Assembly (NCBI GenBank): GCA_025351555.1
Contig: JANXVS010000287.1
Location: 1 to 6,916, forward strand
DNA length: 6,916 nucleotides
DNA from: Pseudomonadota bacterium
GTDB lineage: Bacteria; Pseudomonadota; Gammaproteobacteria; Xanthomonadales; Rhodanobacteraceae
Reading direction: 5' to 3'
Part shown: positions 1 through 6,841 of the stretch, one piece after another
Layout of the letters: each line of letters starts with the position of its first letter
Numbering within the stretch: the stretch's first letter is position 1
The notes under the pieces: generated by a model
What the model was told of the DNA's origin: nothing
Seen by the model: the letters and a program-made list of their open reading frames with translations, nothing else
Databases searched by the model: none
Position numbers and translations under genes: made by a program

Positions 1-969
1 GCCCATCAGGCTCAATTCGGTACCGGTTTGCAGCTGGGTCCAGTGCTCGCCCAGATCGGTGGATTCGTAGACATGTCCACGCAGGCCGAAGGCGAGCACG
101 TGATCGGCTTCGTAGCCGATCACGCCGAACATCGAGCCGTCGTAAGGCAATTGCAGGCGTTGCCAGGTCACGCCGTCGTCGCGTGAGCGGAACGCGCTGC
201 CGCGCTCGCCGACGATGAACAGTGCGCCGTTGTCGGTGCGTGCGATCGCATTGAAATGCGGCGTAGCTTCCTGACCGAGCTTGAGTTCATCGGCGCTGAA
301 TGTCTGCTTGGCGTTGTGCTCGCTCGTTTTTGCATTCGTATCGTCGTCTGCCGTGCCTGCGTCCGGCTTTGGCTTGGCCACGGCCAAGGTTTGCCATGTC
401 GCGCCGCCATCGATCGTCTTCAGCGCCAGGCTATAGGCGCCCACGGCGTAACCGCGATGGATGTCAGTAAACAATACGCCCAGGAGCGGCGCGCCCTGAT
501 GCGGATCGTGCGCGGCATCGTTGCCGGTCGCCGATGCCTTCCAGGGATCCTGGCGCTGCAATTCCCAGTGGCTGCCGCCATCGGCACTGTGGGCGATCAG
601 GCCGTCGTGGCCAACGGCCCACACGTGCGCATCGATGGCGGTGACGGCGGTGAACGTCGTGCGCGTGGGTACCGCGGACTGGCGCCAGACGCGGCCGTCA
701 TCGGACAGCAGGATATTGCCGCGTGCTCCGACCGCGATGTAGTGCTTGCCAGAACGCACCACGTCCAGCAACAGGGATTGCGCGGCCAATGGCATGGCTT
801 CGGCGGCGGCGCTGATGGGGTCGATCCAATTCGACGACCGTGGAGCCAATGCAGGCGGCGTCGCCCCAGCTTGGGCGAAGATCAGTCCCCACGGCAGTGC
901 GCAGGCGCAGACCAGCACGGTGCTCGACAATACATTGCATGACAGCAGGCGCAAATCCTGAAACTTCAT
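1..969 (-). CDS. YCF48-like / BNR-repeat exported beta-propeller protein, 3' end missing
   Basis: The reading frame is open from ATG at 969 to the window edge, giving 323 codons with no stop; the C-terminus lies outside. Residues 1-34 look like a signal peptide: MKFQDLR, then a hydrophobic stretch ending in IFAQA before GATPPAL. Five Asp-box-like motifs of the form S/T-x-D-x-G-x-x-W recur at about residues 89-95, 128-135, 185-192, 262-269 and 303-310, the hallmark of sialidase/BNR and YCF48 propellers. A hydrophilic, acidic linker (about 196-234) separates the third and fourth motifs. YCF48 is a photosystem II assembly factor in phototrophs. Relatives in heterotrophic proteobacteria usually sit beside DUF1302, DUF1329 and an RND/MMPL permease, and their role is not established. 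A periplasmic scaffold or chaperone for that permease is inference. Family members are usually near 330-350 residues, so perhaps 10-30 residues are missing. The start is supported by GGGGG 8 bases upstream. Confidence 0.88.
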   Translation of the reverse strand, partial: MKFQDLRLLSCNVLSSTVLVCACALPWGLIFAQAGATPPALAPRSSNWIDPISAAAEAMPLAAQSLLLDVVRSGKHYIAVGARGNILLSDDGRVWRQSAVPTRTTFTAVTAIDAHVWAVGHDGLIAHSADGGSHWELQRQDPWKASATGNDAAHDPHQGAPLLGVLFTDIHRGYAVGAYSLALKTIDGGATWQTLAVAKPKPDAGTADDDTNAKTSEHNAKQTFSADELKLGQEATPHFNAIARTDNGALFIVGERGSAFRSRDDGVTWQRLQLPYDGSMFGVIGYEADHVLAFGLRGHVYESTDLGEHWTQLQTGTELSLMG

Positions 970-1007
970 CGCGTATACCCCCGATTCGGTGAATCGTCCG
1001 CGTATAC
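970..1007 (-). promoter_or_regulatory. Structured leader: 9-base direct repeat flanking a dyad, upstream of the YCF48-like gene
   Basis: On the minus strand the sequence GTATACGCG occurs at 1007-999 and again at 978-970, directly before the start codon. Between the copies is a perfect inverted repeat, CGATTC-ACC-GAATCG (996-982). GTATAC is itself a palindrome, so in RNA the two copies could pair with each other (6 bp) and enclose the inner 6 bp hairpin. That would place the GGGGG ribosome site at the junction. As DNA, it could instead be a protein-binding site. The repeats are directly visible; a regulatory role is inference. Confidence 0.4.
978..982 (-). promoter_or_regulatory. Ribosome binding site of the YCF48-like gene
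   Basis: GGGGG lies 8 bases before the ATG at 969. It is less like the Shine-Dalgarno consensus than the site of the DUF1329 gene. It sits between the two helices of a possible leader structure (970-1007). Confidence 0.5.
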
Positions 1008-1029
1008 TTTTACCTTTCTCCAAAATGCG

Positions 1030-1052
1030 CCAGCCGCTCTGCGAGCGGCCGG
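1030..1052 (-). terminator. GC-rich stem-loop between the DUF1329 and YCF48-like genes; possible weak terminator or attenuator
   Basis: The minus-strand RNA can form a 10 bp stem with a GCA loop: CCGGCCGCUC pairs with GAGCGGCUGG, including one G-U pair. It lies 36 bases after the DUF1329 stop codon. Only a short U4 run follows, after CGCA, so it would be a leaky terminator at best. It may lower expression of the YCF48-like gene or protect the 3' end of the upstream mRNA. Confidence 0.4.
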
Positions 1053-1088
1053 CGTTGTTCGCTGTTGCCTACGCGCGGACGGCGGGCA

Positions 1089-2472
1089 TCATTCGATGCC
1101 GCGCTGACGCAGGGATTGCGGCGAGAACATGTCCGGCGTGGTCTGCAGGGAGAAATCGTACTCCTGTTCCTGGTTGTCCAGGCCCTGCACCAGATAGCGC
1201 CCGGACTTCAGGTCGTAATGGCACTCCAGGGTCGACCAGAATACCGGCACTTCGTAGTAGTTCACGCTCGGCGCCTCGGAGTAGCGCCACAGCTTGCCTT
1301 CGCCGTCGTAGTGGTCGATTTCCAGAATCTGCCAGCTATCCTCATCCAGGTAGAAGGTGCGGCGTGGATTGATGTGGCGCTGGCCCGGCTTGAGCGTGGC
1401 TTCGACGACCCAGATACGGTGCAGTTCGTAGCGCAGCAGATCCGGATTGATGAAGTTCGGCTTGATCAGATCCGAAACCTTGGTCTTGTCGCTGTGCGCC
1501 TTGTAGGAATTGTACGGCACATACAATTCTTTCTTGCCGACCATCTTCCAGTTGTACTTGTCCATCGCGCCGTTGTACATGTCAGTCATGTCGTTGGTGC
1601 GCAGACCGTCCGAGGCGGTGCCCGGGTTATCGTAGGCGACGTTTGGCGCACGCCGCACGCGGCGCTGGCCGGGATTGTAGATCCATGCCTGACGCGGCTC
1701 CTTCTTCGAATCCAGGGTTTCGTGCACCAGCAGCACCTGGCCGGCCAGGCGCGGTGGCGACACGACATCCTCGAAAAAGTATAAAAGGATATTATTGATG
1801 TCCTTGAGCGTATTGCCGGGCTTGTAGTACAGGCCGAGCCCTTCCTCACGGAAGCGGATCAGGGTGTATTGCCCGGACGTGGTCGGAATTGCCTGATTGT
1901 TCCAGCGTGCGAACGACACGCCCTTGAACTTGAGCTTGTGGTTCCAGATCGCTTCCATGCCGGCCTTGGCCGGGTCCTTGTCCAGGATCGGGAACGGCAG
2001 GCCTTCGGCCACATTCGCCACCCCTTCGCCATCGTCGACCAATTCACCGGTGGCCGCATTTTTTATGGTCATGTCGTAGATGCGCTGCGGGAACGAAGCG
2101 CTGCGATGGCTTGGATAAACCACCATTTTCCAGTTTGGATACTTGCCGAACATGGCAATCTGACCGGCCGAGAGTTTGTCGCCGTAGTCCTTGTAGTTCT
2201 GCGCGGTGACCGTGAACAGCGGCTTGTCGCCCGCGAACGGATCCGGATGATGGTCGCCCACCTTGTAGCCTGCCGGTGGCGCGGAGATGCCACCGGTCCA
2301 TTCCGGAATCGTGCACCTTGTTGCCGGCGCGTTCGGCGCCGCTCGGGGTGAACTTCGTGCCCTTCATGCCGAGCTTGGCTACGTCCTCGGGACTGCCCTT
2401 GGCTAGCGCCGCGGTGGAAAACACGGTGCACGCCACCAGCGCTGCCAGCTTTGTTTTATAGAACCTTGTCAT
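1089..2472 (-). CDS. DUF1329 (LolB-like fold) exported protein, frameshifted near residue 53
   Basis: Translation starts at ATG 2472, with GGGAGG 8 bases upstream. A signal peptide follows (MTRFYKTK, a hydrophobic core, then STAALA before KGSPEDV). The mature N-terminus (EDVAKLG, then TPSGAERAGNK) is typical of DUF1329. At 2310-2316 the frame breaks. The next frame continues the family sequence at once (IPEWTGGISAPPAGYKVGDHH) and stays open to TGA at 1089. Adding two bases gives about 461 residues, close to the usual length of the family. The longest ORF in the second frame begins only at an internal ATG (2261) and lacks the signal peptide. DUF1329 proteins are periplasmic, predicted to resemble LolB lipid carriers, and nearly always neighbour a DUF1302 barrel; their function is not firmly known. 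From memory, fitness data in Pseudomonas putida linked this gene pair to growth on fatty esters. The gene lies 23 bases after the DUF1302 stop codon. Confidence 0.87.
2310..2316 (-). other. Frameshift site in the DUF1329 gene
   Basis: Between codons AAG (2319-2317) and ATT (2309-2307) there are seven bases, GTGCACG, where the family pattern predicts nine encoding D-G-T. GATGGCACG with one A and one G lost gives exactly the observed string. Upstream, the frame encodes signal peptide and family N-terminus; downstream, the other frame encodes the rest. Loss of two bases is therefore a better fit than gain of one. Confidence 0.8.
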
Positions 2473-2478
2473 GACAAG

Positions 2479-2486
2479 TCCCTCCC
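2479..2486 (-). promoter_or_regulatory. Ribosome binding site fixing the DUF1329 start at 2472
   Basis: GGGAGGGA precedes the ATG at 2472, with GGGAGG ending 8 bases before it. This strong site, together with the signal peptide that follows, shows that translation begins here and not at the internal ATG at 2261. Confidence 0.8.
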
Positions 2487-2495
2487 GAGGATGTT

Positions 2496-4433
2496 TCAGA
2501 ATGAATACTTTGCAACCAGAGCAACAAAATCGCGATCGCTGATCAGGTTGAACTGACCGCCGCCGAAGTAGTTGGTGTAGCTCAAATCCAACGACCACTT
2601 GTTGAGGTAGTTGGCTTCCACACCGAGCGTCAGCGACTTGCGGTCCTCGATGAAGTTGCCGCCGGGACCAGGTGAGGTGCCGTTGACGTCGTGATTGAAG
2701 GCGACGCGCGGCGACAACGTGAACGCGGTGCCGAAGGCATTGTTGTAGTCGGCGCGCGCAGCCAGGCGATAACCCCACGAGAACGGGGTAGGGAAGCCGT
2801 TATGCTGGGTTTCCGGATTGTTCAGATTGCCGCTGAGGACGTCAGGGCCGCCGCCGGTGTCGGTGCCGTCGCTGTTGTAGCGCAGAACCGATTGCAGGGG
2901 CAGATCCCACACCTTGGTTGCGCCGGCTTCTCCGACCATGGAGATCTGGTTGGCGTGGAACCAGTTGTTCGGACCGATCACCTTGGTCGCGGTGAACTGC
3001 AACTGCGAGACATGATTGCGGGTGTAGCCGGGGATGATGTCGCCTGGGCCGTAGTTGCCGAGCTGGCTGACGAAGCGCTCACCCGGCGCCGGGATCAGGC
3101 CGTTCAGCGGCGTGAGTCCGGAGAACAGCAACTCGACCGCGTCGATTTGCAGGGGCTGATTCGGGCGATAGCTCAACTCGCCCTGAAGGGCGATGCCGGG
3201 GCCTTCAAGCTGGGTGTTGAAGCTCACACCGTACAGCCGGATGTTTTTCGGATACTCGACGAAATAGCCGGCGCTGTTGGGTATCGTGCTGGTGACCGCA
3301 AAACCGGTGATCAGCGGCAGGCGGCTGGAATACTGCAAAGCGTAGAACCCGAATTCGGTGCCGCCGAGGTTGTCCGCCAGATAGTGCGCTGCAAAACCGA
3401 ACTGGCCGTACTCGCTGGGATAGCGATCAGGCAACCGACGTACGGTCTGTGCGCAGGAGGTTGCCAGCAGGCGCGCCAGCGGGTTGGTGCGGGCGTTGAG
3501 GATGCTCTGACCGCCGAACGCGCTGTTGTCGCTGGGCGCGCCACCGAAACATACCGAGTAATAGTTCTCCGGATTCCGCACTGGCTGCGGCACCAGGCCG
3601 AACGGCAGTGAGGCATAGGTGCCGCCGATCGTGGCGAAATCGTTGGTCGAGAAATACGTCCCGGATGGATCGGGATTGGTCTGCGCAAACTCGAGCAGGT
3701 AGGTCGCTTCGACCGAGAAATTCTGGGTGACGTTGTACGAGCCCCAGAGCATGTTCACCGGCAGAAACGCTTCCTTGAGCTCGGCGCCTGCTACGTGCAA
3801 TTGCGAAACATCGAAGGGATTGAAAACGTTGATGCCGCCCTGGATGAAGGTGCTTTCACCCCAGCTGAGCACCTGCTTGCCGAAACGCACCGTGGCCTGG
3901 TGGCCGCCAATGTCGAAATTGTCATAAACGAACGCATCCAGGATGCGGAAGCGCTTGCCAACCTGGTGTTTCGCCAGCTCAGTCAGCTTGTCGTTATTGG
4001 CATTGGCAAAATCATAGAAGTAGCTGGCGCGCAAGAACGCACCCATATGATCGCCGTAATCCAGATGCAGTTCGCTGGTGGCCTTGACGGCGTTGGAGAA
4101 CGCGCTGCCGGAACTGTAGTTCAGATTGCCATCATCATGGTTGGCCGAAAACGCGCCCTGCGCCGTGCGCTGCTGCGCGTTCGGCAACAGGCCCACGAAC
4201 GGGTTGTAATGGGCCTTGGCAATTCCATCGGAACTCGGATCGGCCACACGCAGATCGATACCATACGACAGCGTGGTGTTGACCGTGCCGTGGAAACCGT
4301 CGGAATTGCCGAACTCGAAGGCCTGGGCCGGCGTGGCTGCGTAGCCGGCGAGCACCAAGGCGATGGCCGCAGCCAATCCGCGTGGAATGTAAATGTCGGC
4401 ACGCACAGTGTTGATCTTGTTTTGAGTTGTCAT
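2496..4433 (-). CDS. DUF1302 family outer-membrane beta-barrel protein
   Basis: This intact 645-residue gene starts at ATG 4433, with GGGGA upstream, and ends in TGA at 2496. Residues 1-38 form a signal peptide (basic N-region, hydrophobic LAAAIALVLAGYAA, cleavage after PAQA). The mature protein starts FEFGNSDGFHGTVN, a typical DUF1302 beginning. It is rich in alternating aromatic and glycine strands, for example RILDAFVYDNFDIGG and QATVRFGKQVLSWGES, and ends in KYSF, the terminal phenylalanine expected for BAM-dependent barrels. Only two cysteines are present after cleavage, C295 and C327, in a long, probably surface-exposed segment; a disulfide is plausible. The family is thought to form an outer-membrane channel acting with DUF1329, probably for hydrophobic substrates, but substrates are not settled. 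It is placed 17 bases after the lipase stop codon and 23 before the DUF1329 start, so co-transcription is likely. No frameshift or missing segment is seen. Confidence 0.92.
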   Translation of the reverse strand: MTTQNKINTVRADIYIPRGLAAAIALVLAGYAATPAQAFEFGNSDGFHGTVNTTLSYGIDLRVADPSSDGIAKAHYNPFVGLLPNAQQRTAQGAFSANHDDGNLNYSSGSAFSNAVKATSELHLDYGDHMGAFLRASYFYDFANANNDKLTELAKHQVGKRFRILDAFVYDNFDIGGHQATVRFGKQVLSWGESTFIQGGINVFNPFDVSQLHVAGAELKEAFLPVNMLWGSYNVTQNFSVEATYLLEFAQTNPDPSGTYFSTNDFATIGGTYASLPFGLVPQPVRNPENYYSVCFGGAPSDNSAFGGQSILNARTNPLARLLATSCAQTVRRLPDRYPSEYGQFGFAAHYLADNLGGTEFGFYALQYSSRLPLITGFAVTSTIPNSAGYFVEYPKNIRLYGVSFNTQLEGPGIALQGELSYRPNQPLQIDAVELLFSGLTPLNGLIPAPGERFVSQLGNYGPGDIIPGYTRNHVSQLQFTATKVIGPNNWFHANQISMVGEAGATKVWDLPLQSVLRYNSDGTDTGGGPDVLSGNLNNPETQHNGFPTPFSWGYRLAARADYNNAFGTAFTLSPRVAFNHDVNGTSPGPGGNFIEDRKSLTLGVEANYLNKWSLDLSYTNYFGGGQFNLISDRDFVALVAKYSF

Positions 4434-4438
4434 GTCTT

Positions 4439-4444
4439 TCCCCT
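4439..4444 (-). promoter_or_regulatory. Ribosome binding site of the DUF1302 gene
   Basis: AGGGGA lies 5 bases before the ATG at 4433, inside the 17-base gap after the lipase stop. It supports this start, which includes a full signal peptide. Confidence 0.6.
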
Positions 4445-4450
4445 AAGCCG

Positions 4451-6660
4451 TTACTGCGTGCGGATGACGGAGGTGTTGGTGATCAACACGGCCTGACCGC
4501 CCGAAGCGATCATGCTTGCCATCTCACCCTGCATTTCGGCGGTCACCGCGGGTGAACTGGCGGGACTGAGCAAGGAGCCGTGCGCGCCTTGGGTAAAGCG
4601 CACTACACCGCGGATGTTGGCTGCTTGCGTGGTGTGGGTCAGCGTGCTCAGGCCCAACGCGGCCAGCAAGGGTTCGGTACCCGACAACGGTGCCGTCGGC
4701 ACGAAATTCGGAATCACCTGATCCGACGGATGCGTGGCATCGCCCACGACTTCCTGCGCCAGGATTGCCTTGCCGGCCGTGGCGAACGCGAAGTTGATCG
4801 AATCCCCCGAATCGACCACCGTCTGCGCGGCGACAAAGAAGGCGTCGTAGCTCGGCGTGCCCTGGGTCAATCCGGCTTGCGCGAGTCCTGCGTGGATCGA
4901 CGGGCCGAACGCGGGCGAGGCATCGAGCAGGCGCGCAATGCCGCCGCCCGGCACGTTGAGCAGACCCACATGCACATGCGGTTCCATCGCCATGAAGGCG
5001 GTGCCGATGATGGAGCCCAGCGATTGCCCCACGAACTCGATACGCGAGCCGTCGAAATCGCCGGTTGGGTTGGCGTCGTAGCGCATCGATGGAATCGCGC
5101 GGGTCAACGCCATCAGGTCGGCAGTCGCCTCACGCAGATTGTCGCGCGAGGTGAGCAGGTTGCCCAGGTTGATGAAATAGGTGCCAGAAGGATCGATGGT
5201 GCCATCCGGGCCGGGCGCGCCGGTCGCATTGTTTTCAAAATCCACATCAAAGGTACGCTCGCCGGTGATCAACCCGGCCGCTGGCGAACCGGTGAATAGT
5301 TGATTGCGATACAGCGGACTGGTCTTGTCGGTCAGCCCGTGCAGCGGCGCATCAATAGCGATGACCGCAAAGCCTTGCGCCGCCAGCGTACCGGCGATCG
5401 CGAACATGTCGGTGCGGTTGCGGGTGATGCCGTGCTGGAAGATCACGATCGGCCAGCCGGCATCCGGTCGGGTCTTGCCGGAGTTCGCGTTCGGCACCGT
5501 CAGCAATACCGGCACCACCTGGGTGGAGTTGGCGACCGGAAAGGGATTGGCGAAGGTGACATTGGTTGATGTCGGATCGAGTCCGAACGCGTTGAATGGC
5601 GGCACATAACCACCGGGTGCGGCGTGCCAGAACGTATGCAGCGGTGCGGTGGGATCCGTCGCGCTGGGCGCACCCAGGTAGTACGGCAATGCCAACACAC
5701 CGACATAGACATCGGCGACCGGCGGCAGCGCCGGATTGATTTGCGCCAAGGTCAGCCCGGTCGGTGCCACGTGCGCGGTGGGCACAGGACTCTGCTCGAT
5801 GCGGCCTTGCACGGCCATCAATTCGGGGGTGATGCTCTGCGTGGTCGCGACCCAGGACAAGGCGACGCGACGATCGGTGCGCACGCCGTCGAATACATCC
5901 AGCGCGCCCTCTTGCGAGTTCACCAGCTGACGCAGCGGTTCCAGCGCGCAGGCAGTGGCCGCCGGCAGCAGCGGATCGGTCGATTGCCCGTTCGCACACA
6001 AGGGATTCACGCGCTTGGCGAGGAAGTAGGTGGTGTCCGGCGTGATGTCATTGCCGTTGGCATCGGTGATGCTCGGCGACGGCGCGGGATTCAGAAAACC
6101 GCCGTTGCCGATCAGCACCGCCATGTACGAGGTGAGCTGCTTCAAGGGCTTGGTCGGGATGATCGCCAAGGTGCGGCCGGTGGTATCCGAGGGCGCCAAC
6201 GCGACCACGAACTCCTGCGGCGATTGCAACTCGCGCACCACACTGGTCACACCGCCACCGGGGCCGGTCAAGGTGACTTCAAACACGCGCACCGTGCCGT
6301 TGTGGCCGCCGGTAATGGAAGAGGCCAGCGGAGGTTCGGCGAACGTCGTGCTCCACGGCGCCACCTCACTGAAGCCGTCGAGCGCATTCAGGGCCACCGC
6401 CGGATCACCGAAATTCGCCGGATTGGCGACCGGAATGTTCAGGGTCAGGTCTTTCGTGCCCGACAGCAGCAGATTGGTCGGGAATGGGACCACAGCGTTC
6501 GCGGGATCGAAACGTGCGGTGATGACGGCGGTCACCGGAGTGCCGCCGCTGTTGGTCGCGGGCGGCGTGGCTACCGCACGCGAACTGTTGCTGCCGCCTC
6601 CACATCGGACAACAGTAACGACGACGACAGTGCCAGGAGCAAACTCAGTCGGGCCTGCAT
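4451..6660 (-). CDS. VolA-like surface lipase/lysophospholipase lipoprotein, frameshifted in the signal peptide
   Basis: The main frame, open from about 6673 to TAA at 4451, encodes an N-terminal bacterial virulence-factor lipase domain (Lipase_bact_N): PFPTNLL, then DPAVALNALDGFS. An alpha/beta hydrolase follows. Counting from the in-frame GTG at 6535, the oxyanion-loop HG is at residue 368, the nucleophile elbow GQSLG has Ser505, a likely acid is Asp605 in PSDQVIPN, and the likely histidine is 652 in GAHGSLLSP. C180 and C196 could form a disulfide. Family members such as Vibrio VolA cleave acyl esters of phospholipids on the cell surface. The true start is ATG 6660, with AGGA 8 bases upstream. 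It encodes a basic then Leu/Ser-rich signal peptide (MQARLSLLLALSSSLLLS), but that frame stops at 6571-6573. The body frame carries C-GGGSNSS at 6604, so one missing base in the lipobox explains the break. The repaired protein would be about 736 residues. First gene of the block; substrate unknown. Confidence 0.85.
6571..6660 (-). other. Lipoprotein signal peptide of the lipase, cut off by a frameshift at about 6602-6612
   Basis: From ATG 6660, 18 residues form a classic type II signal peptide (R4, then a Leu/Ser core to S18). The frame then reads D-V-E-A-A-A-T-V-R-V-R-stop. In the body frame, TGT at 6604-6602 encodes cysteine followed by GGGSNSS, the usual glycine/serine start of a lipoprotein. 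TCC-GA-TGT would become TCC-GGA-TGT (L-S-G-C, a perfect lipobox) with one more G. As the sequence stands, only a 29-residue peptide would be made from this start. Starting at the GTG at 6535 would give an unexported lipase. Confidence 0.75.
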
Positions 6661-6668
6661 GGGAGAAT

Positions 6669-6672
6669 TCCT
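6669..6672 (-). promoter_or_regulatory. Ribosome binding site that fixes the lipase start at 6660
   Basis: AGGA ends 8 bases before ATG 6660. Together with the signal peptide it places the start here, not at the internal GTG at 6535. Confidence 0.6.
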
Positions 6673-6703
6673 GTTAGTGATTCGGGAGCGCAACGACGCT
6701 CGT

Positions 6704-6733
6704 ATCATAGGTAGTTCAAACGGTCGTTGGCAA
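6704..6733 (-). promoter_or_regulatory. Sigma70-type promoter of the lipase operon
   Basis: On the minus strand TTGCCA (6733-6728, 5 of 6 matches to TTGACA) is followed after 18 bases by TATGAT (6709-6704, 5 of 6 matches to TATAAT). Transcription should begin near 6697, leaving a leader of about 37 bases before ATG 6660. This is the best promoter match I see in the upstream region. Whether an alternative sigma factor or activator is involved cannot be judged. Confidence 0.65.
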
Positions 6734-6736
6734 CGA
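6724..6736. promoter_or_regulatory. 13-base dyad overlapping the -35 box (candidate operator)
   Basis: TCGTTG-G-CAACGA is a perfect 6 bp inverted repeat with a one-base centre, and it covers the whole -35 hexamer. A further CAACGA half-site lies at 6691-6696, just after the expected transcription start. A repressor bound here would block RNA polymerase; this role is inferred from position and symmetry only. Confidence 0.4.
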
Positions 6737-6761
6737 GAATTTAACGACGGCCGCAGATTTG

Positions 6762-6781
6762 TTGTTGCTGCATTGCAACAA
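6762..6781. promoter_or_regulatory. 20-base dyad upstream of the -35 box (candidate regulator site)
   Basis: TTGTTGC-TGCATT-GCAACAA is a perfect 7 bp inverted repeat with a 6-base centre, about 28 bases upstream of the -35 box. Its size and symmetry fit a dimeric regulator of the TetR, LacI or LysR kind. It shares the GTTG/CAAC core with the dyad at 6724-6736. No family assignment is possible. Confidence 0.4.
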
Positions 6782-6809
6782 GACTGCTCAGGCCAACGCC
6801 ACGCTGAAG

Positions 6810-6841
6810 TTTATTTATATAAAATTTTATTTATATATTTT
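6810..6841. repeat. 32-base A/T-only tract with an 11-base direct repeat
   Basis: All 32 bases are A or T within otherwise G+C-rich DNA. TTTATTTATAT occurs at 6810-6820 and 6826-6836 (16-base period), and ATAAAATTTTAT (6819-6830) is a perfect palindrome between and across the copies. The tract lies about 77 bases upstream of the -35 box. It could bind a xenogeneic silencer such as an H-NS/MvaT-like protein or another nucleoid protein, ease DNA bending, or serve a gene beyond the right edge. Confidence 0.45.

Noticed and set aside
898..912. Lipobox around Cys21/Cys23 of the YCF48-like protein
   Set aside because: The residues before each cysteine (L-V-C and V-C-A-C) do not fit the usual [LVI]-[AST]-[GAS]-C pattern. 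A standard cleavage after AQA at about residue 34 fits better.
2044..2778. A 244-codon minus-strand frame running through the DUF1302/DUF1329 junction
   Set aside because: Only 2310-2472 of it is real (the DUF1329 N-terminus). The part upstream is an out-of-frame shadow of DUF1302, and the part past the frameshift is a shadow of DUF1329.
4451..6535. Lipase starting at the GTG at 6535
   Set aside because: There is no good ribosome site, and it would leave out the signal peptide at 6660 and the in-frame C-GGGSNSS linker. Family members are exported.
6600..6612. Programmed ribosomal frameshift in the lipase
   Set aside because: TTGTCCGATGTGG has no slippery heptamer or homopolymer run, and programmed shifting inside a lipobox has no known precedent that I can name.
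6619..6627. TCG triplet repeat in the lipase signal sequence as a phase-variation switch
   Set aside because: Only three full copies are present. Slippage of a three-base unit keeps the frame and cannot cause the observed break.
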